From contig NZ_CP012502.1 of NCBI RefSeq assembly GCF_001721685.1, positions 1,612,001-1,676,000 of the forward strand: a stretch of DNA of 64,000 nucleotides, in the 5' to 3' direction. A model generated the notes under the pieces. That model worked only from the letters and a program-made list of their open reading frames with translations, was not told where the DNA came from and searched no databases. The position numbers were made by a program, and so were the translations under genes. The stretch comes from Salisediminibacterium beveridgei (GTDB taxonomy: Bacteria; Bacillota; Bacilli; Bacillales; Salisediminibacteriaceae). Positions 53,571-61,602 of the stretch are shown one piece after another (within the stretch, counting starts at the first letter, position 1; every line of letters begins with the position of its first letter).

Positions 53571-54572
53571 ATGCTTGCTTATACCATTCGGAGACTCCTG
53601 ATGCTGATACCGGTTTTGATCGGGATGTCACTGATCACATTTTCGATTGTGCATCTGATTCCCGGCAATCCGGCCCAGGTTATTCTTGGCGAGCAGGCGA
53701 CTCCCCAGGCGATTGCCAGTCTCGAAGAACAGCTCGGATTAAATGAACCGTATTTCATTCAGTATGGTAATTACATGTTGGGGCTGGTTCAAGGTGATTT
53801 AGGAACATCATTGCGCACCAATGGTGAAATCAGTAAAGAAATCCTGCCTTTTTTGGCTGGAACAATTGAGTTAACAATTTTTGCGATGATTTTTGCGATT
53901 ATTGTTGGGGTTAACGCAGGGATCATCAGTGCATGGAAGCAGAATTCATTGTTTGATTATGTTGCGATGGTGATTGCTTTAATCGGAGTTTCTATGCCAA
54001 TCTTTTGGCTGGGATTGATGCAGCAATGGATTTTCGCACAGGAACTTGGCTGGTTACCTGCTTTCGGTCGGCATAACCCCAGAGACCCCGTGGATGCAAT
54101 AACGAATTTTTATTTAGTGGATACGTTACTGAATGGAAATATTGATCAATTTTGGACTGTTCTCAGACATTTGATTTTGCCAGGATTGGCGCTTGGTACA
54201 ATACCGATGGCGATCATTGCAAGAATGACAAGGTCAAGCATGCTTGAGGTACTGCGATCTGATTATATTCGAACCGTTGAAGCTAAAGGGTCTAGGCGTT
54301 TAAGCGTGATATATAAGCACGGTTTTAAGAACGCAGTCATACCCGTCTTAACAGTGGTAGGCTTACAAACAGGAACTCTTCTTGGCGGTGCGATTCTGAC
54401 TGAAACCATATTCAGTTGGCCAGGGGTCGGGCGTTATGTGTATGAGGCAATTGGAAATCGTGATTATCCTGTTATTCAGTCCGGCATTCTCGTTATTGCA
54501 ACGATGTTTGTATTAATCAACCTGATCGTGGATTTGTTATACAGCTATATTGATCCACGAATCAAGTATTGA
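53571..54572 (+). CDS. Peptide-type ABC transporter permease (DppB/OppB)
   Basis: A membrane permease of 333 residues with six predicted helices. The first helix starts at the N-terminus (RRLLMLIPVLIGMSLITF) and the ATPase-contact loop is EAKGSRRLSVIYKHGFKNA, the EAA motif. VTLTETIFSWPG-like sequence near the C-terminus (ILTETIFSWPGVG) is typical for DppB. ATG 53571 is preceded by AGAGGTGG. The gene is followed by dppC with the start within 15 bases of its stop. Confidence 0.93.
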   Translation: MLAYTIRRLLMLIPVLIGMSLITFSIVHLIPGNPAQVILGEQATPQAIASLEEQLGLNEPYFIQYGNYMLGLVQGDLGTSLRTNGEISKEILPFLAGTIELTIFAMIFAIIVGVNAGIISAWKQNSLFDYVAMVIALIGVSMPIFWLGLMQQWIFAQELGWLPAFGRHNPRDPVDAITNFYLVDTLLNGNIDQFWTVLRHLILPGLALGTIPMAIIARMTRSSMLEVLRSDYIRTVEAKGSRRLSVIYKHGFKNAVIPVLTVVGLQTGTLLGGAILTETIFSWPGVGRYVYEAIGNRDYPVIQSGILVIATMFVLINLIVDLLYSYIDPRIKY

Positions 54573-54586
54573 GGGGGCTGATGACG

Positions 54587-55501
54587 ATGAACGAACAGGA
54601 ATCGATTAAGAATCCCATGCCGGGACCTGAAAAACCTGAAATGAATATGCCTAATGAAGCCGTTTCCCCCTGGAAAGAAGCGTATTGGCAACTTCGAAAA
54701 AACAAATTGGCTATTGTCGGATTCTTTATAATTCTGTTTTTTATTCTGATGGCTATTTTTGCACCAATACTTACGAGACAGTCTTTCGAAACGATGGATG
54801 CTAGTGTCAGGCTGCAACCACCTTCTTCGGAACACTGGTTCGGAACCGATTATTCTGGACGTGATATGTTTACAAGGATTGTATATGGCGCCCGTGTATC
54901 CCTGATGGTAGGTTTCTTTGCAGTAACAGGAGCATTAGTGTTCGGTTCTTTCCTCGGCGTTATTTCCGGCTATTTCGGGCGCTGGGTCGATATGATTATT
55001 TCGCGTGTCTTCGACATTATGCTTGCTTTTCCGAGTATTCTTCTGGCGATTGCGATTGTGGCAATTCTTGGTCCTTCCCTTCAAAATGCATTGATTGCGA
55101 TCGCGATAATCAATATCCCGATTTTCGGAAGACTGGTTCGATCAAAAGTTATATCCATTCGTGAAGAGGAATATATTATGGCTGCAAAAGCTCAAGGAAT
55201 GAAAAATGGAAGAATACTGTTTCACCATGTATTACCGAACAGTATTGCTCCGATCATTGTTCAGACCACTCTCGGCTTTGGCACCGCAATTCTTGAAGCG
55301 GCGGCGCTCGGATTTTTGGGCCTTGGTGCTCAGCCGCCGACTCCCGAATGGGGAAGAATGCTGTCTGAATCCAGACAGTACATTCAATCTGCTCCATGGA
55401 CAGTATTGTTTCCCGGTATATCCATTATGCTCGTGGTGCTCGGGTTCAATATGATTGGTGATGGATTACGAGATGCATTGGATCCAAAAATGAAAAGCTG
55501 A
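54587..55501 (+). CDS. Peptide-type ABC transporter permease (DppC/OppC)
   Basis: The second permease, about 304 residues with six helices. The N-terminal cytoplasmic stretch and first helix (LAIVGFFIILFFILMAIF) are followed by the GTDYSGRDMFTRIVYGARVSL block typical of DppC, here cited only by its ends (GTDYSGRD and GARVSL). The EAA loop is AAKAQGMKNGRILFHHVLPN. ATG 54587 lies nine bases past GGGGG; ATG 54581 is a close alternative. It completes a five-gene importer. Confidence 0.92.
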   Translation: MNEQESIKNPMPGPEKPEMNMPNEAVSPWKEAYWQLRKNKLAIVGFFIILFFILMAIFAPILTRQSFETMDASVRLQPPSSEHWFGTDYSGRDMFTRIVYGARVSLMVGFFAVTGALVFGSFLGVISGYFGRWVDMIISRVFDIMLAFPSILLAIAIVAILGPSLQNALIAIAIINIPIFGRLVRSKVISIREEEYIMAAKAQGMKNGRILFHHVLPNSIAPIIVQTTLGFGTAILEAAALGFLGLGAQPPTPEWGRMLSESRQYIQSAPWTVLFPGISIMLVVLGFNMIGDGLRDALDPKMKS

Positions 55502-55502
55502 T

Positions 55503-55536
55503 ATCCCCCCCCTTTCATACCGAGAGGGGGATTTTG
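55503..55536 (+). terminator. Terminator of the ABC transporter operon
   Basis: ATCCCCC and GGGGGAT pair around an inner loop, followed by TTTTGATTT, two bases after the last stop codon. Confidence 0.8.
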
Positions 55537-55544
55537 ATTTGTAC

Positions 55545-55572
55545 TTGAAGAGTGGCCTGAATCCTGTATAAT
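55545..55572 (+). promoter_or_regulatory. Sigma-A promoter of the efflux gene
   Basis: TTGAAG (55545-55550), a 16-base spacer and a perfect TATAAT (55567-55572), about 40 bases before the start codon. Confidence 0.6.
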
Positions 55573-55612
55573 AACCATTTAGTGCAACAAATAAATAGTG
55601 GAGCGATGAATT

Positions 55613-57046
55613 ATGAATTCAGAACAATCGTATAATAAAATTTTGATTGCAGGACTCTTATTATCAGGATCATTTATAGCAGTGCTGAACCAGACTTTAA
55701 TGATCACAGCTATCCCTCCTATCATGCAGGAAATGGGTATTACTGCGAATACTGCACAGTGGTTGACCACGGTTTTCATGCTGATCAGTGGCATTATGAT
55801 CCCAATTTCAGCTTTTTTTATTGAAAAATTTACAACCAGACAAATTTTTTTAACAGCAATGACTGTATTTACCCTTGGAACGGCAGTCAGCGCGTTTGCT
55901 ACTGGTTTTCCGCTTCTGATTACAGGAAGAGTCATTCAATCCATTGGTGCCGGAGTTATGCTTCCCCTGATGCAAACAGTATTTTTAATGATTTTCCCAG
56001 TTGAAAGAAGAGGCGCGGCGATGGGCTACATTGGTCTTGTGATATCGTTTGCTCCGGCCATCGGACCAACCTTGTCTGGGTATGTGACTTCTAACTATGA
56101 ATGGCGTTTTTTATTTATTGGAATTTTACCTCTGGCATTGATCATGCTTGTGCTTGCATATTTTAAGATGGTCAATGTGACAGAGCTGAAGCATCCCAAA
56201 GTGGATCCCAAATCAATTATTTTGTCCACTTTGGGATTTGGAGGACTTCTTTACGGTTTTACCAGTGCTGGTAACAACGGATGGCTTCATCCAATCACAT
56301 TGATTGTATTAGCAATTGGCACCATAACTGTCATTCTGTTTATACGAAGACAGCTTTGGATGGCACATCCGATGCTTGAATTCCGGGTATTCAGAGCAAA
56401 GGTCTTCACAATCAGTACAATTATTACGGCAATAGGATTTACCGGACTTATTGGTCTTGAAACATTGATTCCGCTTTATATGCAAAATATGAGAAGTTTT
56501 ACAGCAATGGAAGCAGGGATTGTATTGTTCCCTGGAGCTTTAATTGCCGGATTAATGGCACCCATTACAGGGCGTATCTTTGATAAAATAGGCGCACGAA
56601 TGCTGGCCATTCCTGGATTGATTATCATGATTGTGTCTACATTTGCTTTTCTATTCATTGATACGGAAACTTCCATGCTCTATTTGAGTATCATGTATGC
56701 CATTCGGATGTTCGGATTCTCAATGGTGATGATGCCGGTTAATACTGCAGGTCTCAATCAAATGCCTAAAAAACTGATTCCTCACGGAGCCGCAGTGACA
56801 AACACCATACGGCAGCTCTCTGCATCCATCGGAACAGCGATGCTTGTGACTGTTATGACGACTACTGAATTACTGACTGATCAAGCCGGATCAGTTGCCA
56901 GACCGGATATTCTCGGGGCAGTGGTATCATTTGGCTTAATTGGTTTGATTACGGTTCTTGCTTTTGTTCTGTCGTTTAAAATCAAAAAAACCTATCCGCC
57001 AACCGATGACGAATGGGATGAATTTGTACAAGATAAAAACAACTAG
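55613..57046 (+). CDS. MFS drug efflux transporter, DHA2 (EmrB) family
   Basis: A proton-driven exporter of 477 residues with about 14 predicted helices, the DHA2 type. Motif C appears as GLVISFAPAIGPTLSG in helix 5, the family's antiporter motif, and LNQTLMITAIPPIM in helix 1 is motif D1-like. The substrate is unknown; such pumps export drugs, dyes or metabolites. It has its own promoter, just behind the peptide importer operon. Start ATG 55613 has GGAGCG upstream. Confidence 0.88.
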   Translation: MNSEQSYNKILIAGLLLSGSFIAVLNQTLMITAIPPIMQEMGITANTAQWLTTVFMLISGIMIPISAFFIEKFTTRQIFLTAMTVFTLGTAVSAFATGFPLLITGRVIQSIGAGVMLPLMQTVFLMIFPVERRGAAMGYIGLVISFAPAIGPTLSGYVTSNYEWRFLFIGILPLALIMLVLAYFKMVNVTELKHPKVDPKSIILSTLGFGGLLYGFTSAGNNGWLHPITLIVLAIGTITVILFIRRQLWMAHPMLEFRVFRAKVFTISTIITAIGFTGLIGLETLIPLYMQNMRSFTAMEAGIVLFPGALIAGLMAPITGRIFDKIGARMLAIPGLIIMIVSTFAFLFIDTETSMLYLSIMYAIRMFGFSMVMMPVNTAGLNQMPKKLIPHGAAVTNTIRQLSASIGTAMLVTVMTTTELLTDQAGSVARPDILGAVVSFGLIGLITVLAFVLSFKIKKTYPPTDDEWDEFVQDKNN

Positions 57047-57066
57047 TGCATAATATTTGTTATATT

Positions 57067-57081
57067 AAATGATATTCATTT
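57067..57081. promoter_or_regulatory. 6-3-6 inverted repeat, possible metal-regulator site
   Basis: AAATGA-TAT-TCATTT lies 40 bases before the next gene. The symmetry and AT content recall Fur-family operators, but it matches the Fur consensus only in part. Confidence 0.25.
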
Positions 57082-57121
57082 ATGATAAACTCATGATGAT
57101 TATGAAATGAGGGAGATCATT

Positions 57122-57511
57122 ATGAAGATCTATGTCGTGCGTGAAAACCGGATCGCTTTGATCAATCAGCATGAAACAGTTTTACAAGATATGATGCATC
57201 AAGCATCAAACTGTATGGTGATAAAAATGAATGAACATGTCAATGAAGTTGGACCGATCAGGCCTTTTCGCGGGAACAGGGACGTTTTGACACTGATGGT
57301 GAACGGAGAAATTTTACATGATCCTGCTCCATATCATAATCCTGATCAGGTTTTGGAATATCCAAGAATGACGTTTGCTCCTGATCGTGCTGCTTTGAAG
57401 AAAGCGTACGATTTTCAAACACTTTTAAACTATTTAAGCCGTGAAGATTATCGACAAGTCAATGAACGTGATTTTCATTTGAAGCTGCTTGAACAACAGG
57501 CGAATCTCTAA
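57122..57511 (+). CDS. Protein of unknown function, 129 residues
   Basis: A soluble protein starting at ATG 57122, with GGGAG six bases upstream. It has a beta-strand-rich first half (MKIYVVRENRIALI, then VLTLMVNGEILHD) and a helical end. No family or catalytic motif is recognised. The gene lies between the efflux pump and methionine gamma-lyase and ends in its own terminator. An in-frame ATG at 57107 is too near the ribosome site. Confidence 0.65.
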   Translation: MKIYVVRENRIALINQHETVLQDMMHQASNCMVIKMNEHVNEVGPIRPFRGNRDVLTLMVNGEILHDPAPYHNPDQVLEYPRMTFAPDRAALKKAYDFQTLLNYLSREDYRQVNERDFHLKLLEQQANL

Positions 57512-57526
57512 CTTTATTGCAAATCA

Positions 57527-57550
57527 AAACTGCCGGCCGGCAGTTTTTTT
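57527..57550 (+). terminator. Terminator of the 129-residue protein gene
   Basis: AAAACTGCC-ggcc-GGCAGTTTT, a tight palindrome running into seven T. Confidence 0.85.
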
Positions 57551-57570
57551 GTTTTGATTTTCATGTCTAT

Positions 57571-57599
57571 AAGACAAAAAGGAAGATCAAGGGTATAAT
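57571..57599 (+). promoter_or_regulatory. Promoter of methionine gamma-lyase gene
   Basis: A perfect TATAAT (57594-57599) with AAGACA (57571-57576) 17 bases upstream as a weak -35. It lies between the preceding terminator and the gene. Confidence 0.5.
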
Positions 57600-57603
57600 G
57601 TAT

Positions 57604-57618
57604 ATGAAAGCGCTTAAT
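57604..57618 (+). promoter_or_regulatory. Likely cre (CcpA) site just past the promoter
   Basis: ATGAAAGCGCTTAAT matches 13 of 15 positions of the catabolite-responsive element, including the TGAAAGCGCTT core. It covers the expected transcription start, where CcpA acts as a repressor. Confidence 0.5.
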
Positions 57619-57637
57619 ATATTGGAGGTATCATACA

Positions 57638-58819
57638 ATGACGAGGCATATTGAAACGAAAATGATTCACAGTCATTTTAATCGAAAACAGCATGAAGGC
57701 AGTCTTTCACATCCCTTATATCAGACATCCACATTTGTATTTGATAGTGCAGAACAAGGGGAAGCGCGTTTTGCGGGAGATGAATCAGGCTATATGTATT
57801 CACGCCTTGGAAATCCGACAGTCAATGAATTGGAAACAAAAATGGCTGACTTGGAGGATGGGGAAGCTGCGGTTGCATTTGGCTCAGGAATGGGAGCGGT
57901 AACCGGAGTTCTGATGCATTTATTAAACAGTAGCGATCATGTACTCGTAACTGAAGGTGTTTATGGATGTACGTATGGCTTTTTGGAATTGTTCCAGGAT
58001 AAATACGGCATTCAATATGATTTAATTGCTATGGACAATGAAGCACAATTAAAGAAATACTTGCGTCCTGAAACAAAAGTACTTTATGTGGAAACCCCAA
58101 TCAATCCAACAATGAAGTTAGTAGATCTTACTATGGTTATAGAGTTTGCAAAAGAGAACGGTTTAAAAGTTGTCGTGGATAACACATTTTCATCACCATA
58201 CTTACAAAAACCGATTACGTTAGGTGCGGATTTTGTTGTGCATAGTGCTACAAAATATATCGGAGGTCATGGGGATGTAATTGCAGGGGTAGCCATCGGC
58301 CCTGAAGAAGAAATGAGAACGATCCGTATGACTTCATTAAAAGATGTGGGCGCAGTACTGGGTGCTTTTGATGCGTGGCTGCTTTTGAGAGGTCTGAAAA
58401 CGTTGGCTGTTCGCATGGATCGTCATTGTGATAATGCGGAGCTTATTTTTAATCAATTAAAAGATTCACGATTTATAGAGGATATTATTTATCCAGGTGA
58501 TGAGAACTATAAGCAATACGACATCGCCAGAAATCAGATGAAAAAACCAGGAGGAATGATCAGTTTCGAAATCAAAGGTGGGAAAACTGCAGCTCAGCGT
58601 TTTCTGAATGAATTGAAACTATGTAAAGTAGCCGTGAGTCTTGGCGATACAGAAACTCTGATTCAGCATCCAGCGTCAATGACGCATGCTGTTGTTCCTG
58701 CAGAAAACAGAATGAAAATGGGTATTCGAGATTCTCTCTTAAGGATATCGGTTGGACTGGAGCATCATGAAGATATCTGGGCCGATATTCATCAAGCTTT
58801 GGAAAAGTCTGCTGAATGA
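57638..58819 (+). CDS. Methionine gamma-lyase (likely)
   Basis: A gamma-family PLP enzyme of 393 residues. The Schiff-base residue is Lys206 in HSATKYIGGHGD, and YSRLGNPTV, FGSGMGAV and VDNTFSSPYL are cofactor motifs. The block VYGCTYGFL carries Cys111 at the place of the active-site cysteine that marks methionine gamma-lyases. The C-terminal SLGDTETLIQHPASMTH is equally close to that enzyme. It would split methionine to methanethiol, ammonia and 2-oxobutyrate; O-acetylhomoserine sulfhydrylase activity is the main alternative. TTGGAGG precedes ATG 57638. Promoter and cre suggest use under carbon limitation. Confidence 0.82.
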   Translation: MTRHIETKMIHSHFNRKQHEGSLSHPLYQTSTFVFDSAEQGEARFAGDESGYMYSRLGNPTVNELETKMADLEDGEAAVAFGSGMGAVTGVLMHLLNSSDHVLVTEGVYGCTYGFLELFQDKYGIQYDLIAMDNEAQLKKYLRPETKVLYVETPINPTMKLVDLTMVIEFAKENGLKVVVDNTFSSPYLQKPITLGADFVVHSATKYIGGHGDVIAGVAIGPEEEMRTIRMTSLKDVGAVLGAFDAWLLLRGLKTLAVRMDRHCDNAELIFNQLKDSRFIEDIIYPGDENYKQYDIARNQMKKPGGMISFEIKGGKTAAQRFLNELKLCKVAVSLGDTETLIQHPASMTHAVVPAENRMKMGIRDSLLRISVGLEHHEDIWADIHQALEKSAE

Positions 58820-58948
58820 AATGGGACGGGTTAACCGAATATCATTCAAGCACTTTCCTCGAAAGATATTGGTGAATTAATTTGTTATAATCAGGTATCG
58901 ATTCCTTATTGAGCCATTATCGATATATTTGAATTGGAGGCGTTTGGC

Positions 58949-61525
58949 ATGATGAATCCGGAAAATATGATTGATTCAGAACTTTATCAAGAATTTGTCG
59001 AACAGTCTTCTGATTTAATTCAGTGTGTTAATCGCGAAGGGGAACTAATTTACGTGAATCAGGCATGGGTGGATACCCTTGGATACTCGAAACGGGAAGC
59101 AGATCGGATGAAAGTGGATAATATTTTTCACCCAGATGAAAAAAATCACTGTCGACGTATTTTCAAAAAGGTAATTGCAGGGCTTTCTGTTGGAAAAGTC
59201 GATGTTGTTTTTGTTTCGAAAGGTGGAGAGAATGTCTATTTGGAGGGCGTAATTAACAGTAAATGGGATGATTCAGGCAATCCTTTATTTACACGAGGGT
59301 CGTTTCGAAATGTAACTGAACGAAAATTATTAGAAGAAAAAGCAGAAGCATTCCGCAATGAATTAATTGAATCTAATGAGCTTCACCGCTTATTAGCAGA
59401 TGTGATTGCAAGTATTGTCGAATGGGATTTCAGTCATTTCGATGACAAAATAAATGAAGCGTTGAAGGATTTTGGCCGTTTTTTTTCTGTTGATCGCGCC
59501 TATATCTTTTCCTATGATTTTAATCTTCAGACAACATCCAATACTTATGAGTGGTGTGAGCAGGGGATCGAGCCTCAAATTCACATGTTGCAACATATCC
59601 CGCTTGAAGATATTCCTGAGTGGGTAAATGCTCATAAAAATGGAAAAGAAGTCTTGATTGAAAACGTTCTTGATTTGAATGAAGATGATAAGGTCCGTCA
59701 AATCCTTGAGCCACAAGGAGTTAAGAGTATCTTAACTGTTCCCATGTTGAAACAAGGAGTGTGTTATGGTTTTGTCGGATTTGAATCTGTTGTTGATTCC
59801 CATTCCTTTTCCGAAGTGGAAAAGAAATTTTTATTTCAGTTAGGCAATATTCTGTTGCATCTCCTTGAACGAAAAGATATGTATGACCGATTAACGCAGA
59901 CGAATCATGAATTACAGATGATCATGGATACGCAGAGCGATCTTGTATGCAGGTTGAAGTCTGATTTTTCATTCTCATTTTATAATCGGGCATTTGCTCA
60001 AATGTTTAACCTGAATGAACAATCCCCATCAGATTCAGGAACATTCATGGACTATATTGCACCGGAGCACCTTGAACGTTTTGCACAATACCAATTGAAA
60101 CTGTTTGAATCGGATGCACCGAAACCATTGAAAGTCCGTTCCACAAATGCAGAGGGTTTTGATGTCTGGATTGAATGGCATTTTTATATTATCAGTATGG
60201 TGGATGAACGGACATCCGAGTATATTTGTGTTGGATACGATATCACCGATAAAGAACAGCTTGAAAGCAGATTAAATTTTCTTGCTTATTTTGATCAATT
60301 AACAGGCTTATATAATCGACACGGATTTGAAAAAGCGCTGTTTTCAGGACAACATAAATCTGAAGGTCTGTTAATGATGTTTGATATAAAAGAGTTCAGA
60401 CTGATTAATTCGATTTACGGCTCAGTATATGGAGACCGTATTCTTAAAGAAGTTGCGATATCACTGAATGCTATATTGGACTCAGACGCCATAAGGGCAA
60501 GACTTGCTGCTGATGAATTTATTATTTTTGTTCCATACGGACAACTCGCATATGCAAATGAATTGCTTAAAAAGATGAATAAAATGATGCAAAGGGCGTT
60601 CGAGCGTCAGCAGATTCCTTTAACGATCGATTTTTCGGGTGGTACTGTAAAGTGCTTGCCTTCTTCTACGACGTTTGACAGTGATTTACAAAAAGCAGGT
60701 ATTGCTTTAAAAGCAGCTAAAGACTCAGATCAACATGATCTGCTGAAATTCGAACCTTGGATGTTTGAAAACATTGTCAGGGTCAATCAAATTCGAGAAG
60801 CATTTGAAGATGGCTTAATGAACGATGAGTTCAAAATGGTTTATCAACCACAAGTTTCTGCAGTTTCACAACATATTACCGGTGTTGAGGCACTGGCGAG
60901 ATGGAACAGTGAGTCAATTGGTGTTGTAAGTCCGGATGAATTCATTGCCGTCTTCGGTAAAACGGATGCCATTGAGCGTTTTTCGCAATGGACTTTTGAC
61001 CAGGTGTTCTCTGATTATATATCGTTAGAGAAAAAATACGGTGACAATATATCGCTTGCAATCAATGTTTCGCCAAGAATACTCTTTAAAAAGGGGTTCT
61101 GTGAATGGCTCCGTCGGAAAAGAGAGGACTATGGTATTGGTGATCACGTGGTGGTTTTGGAAATCTCGGAGGATCTGTTTTTGAAAGATTTTGAACAGGT
61201 AAATGAGATTTTACGTCAGTTGCGTAAACATGGCTTCGATATTGCATTGGATGACTTCGGTTCCGGCTATGCCTCTCTTCGGCATCTTCAGGAGATGGAG
61301 ATTGATAAAGTAAAGGTGGATAAATCCATTACCAGTCAAATGCTGAAGGAAACAAAACACCAATCTCTCTTACAGTCAATTATCAGAATAGCGGAGGCAT
61401 TTCGAATCACTCCGGTAATCGAAGGAGTTGAAGAATACGACCAGTATGCGTTTTTGAAAGATATGCCGAATGTTATTATGCAGGGATATTTCTTTTATCG
61501 CCCGGATGCACTGCATATAGATTGA
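58949..61525 (+). CDS. PAS-GAF-PAS-GGDEF-EAL signalling protein
   Basis: A cyclic-di-GMP enzyme of 858 residues with no membrane helices. A PAS domain (residues 10-125) is followed by a GAF domain (about 145-310), a second PAS (about 320-435), GGDEF (about 445-600) and EAL (about 610-855). The cyclase signature reads LAADEF instead of GGDEF, so synthesis is unlikely. The phosphodiesterase part keeps EALARW, AINVSPR, LDDFGSGYASL, KVDKS and EGVEE, so cleavage of c-di-GMP is plausible. ATG 58949 lies eight bases past GGAGG. It is monocistronic; the input signals are not known. Confidence 0.9.
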   Translation: MMNPENMIDSELYQEFVEQSSDLIQCVNREGELIYVNQAWVDTLGYSKREADRMKVDNIFHPDEKNHCRRIFKKVIAGLSVGKVDVVFVSKGGENVYLEGVINSKWDDSGNPLFTRGSFRNVTERKLLEEKAEAFRNELIESNELHRLLADVIASIVEWDFSHFDDKINEALKDFGRFFSVDRAYIFSYDFNLQTTSNTYEWCEQGIEPQIHMLQHIPLEDIPEWVNAHKNGKEVLIENVLDLNEDDKVRQILEPQGVKSILTVPMLKQGVCYGFVGFESVVDSHSFSEVEKKFLFQLGNILLHLLERKDMYDRLTQTNHELQMIMDTQSDLVCRLKSDFSFSFYNRAFAQMFNLNEQSPSDSGTFMDYIAPEHLERFAQYQLKLFESDAPKPLKVRSTNAEGFDVWIEWHFYIISMVDERTSEYICVGYDITDKEQLESRLNFLAYFDQLTGLYNRHGFEKALFSGQHKSEGLLMMFDIKEFRLINSIYGSVYGDRILKEVAISLNAILDSDAIRARLAADEFIIFVPYGQLAYANELLKKMNKMMQRAFERQQIPLTIDFSGGTVKCLPSSTTFDSDLQKAGIALKAAKDSDQHDLLKFEPWMFENIVRVNQIREAFEDGLMNDEFKMVYQPQVSAVSQHITGVEALARWNSESIGVVSPDEFIAVFGKTDAIERFSQWTFDQVFSDYISLEKKYGDNISLAINVSPRILFKKGFCEWLRRKREDYGIGDHVVVLEISEDLFLKDFEQVNEILRQLRKHGFDIALDDFGSGYASLRHLQEMEIDKVKVDKSITSQMLKETKHQSLLQSIIRIAEAFRITPVIEGVEEYDQYAFLKDMPNVIMQGYFFYRPDALHID

Positions 61526-61602
61526 GAGAAAAAGGCAGGAAAAACCACTGGATGTGTCAAAGGATATGATAAAGTCGTTTGTTGATTCATAGGGGGGGTT
61601 TC

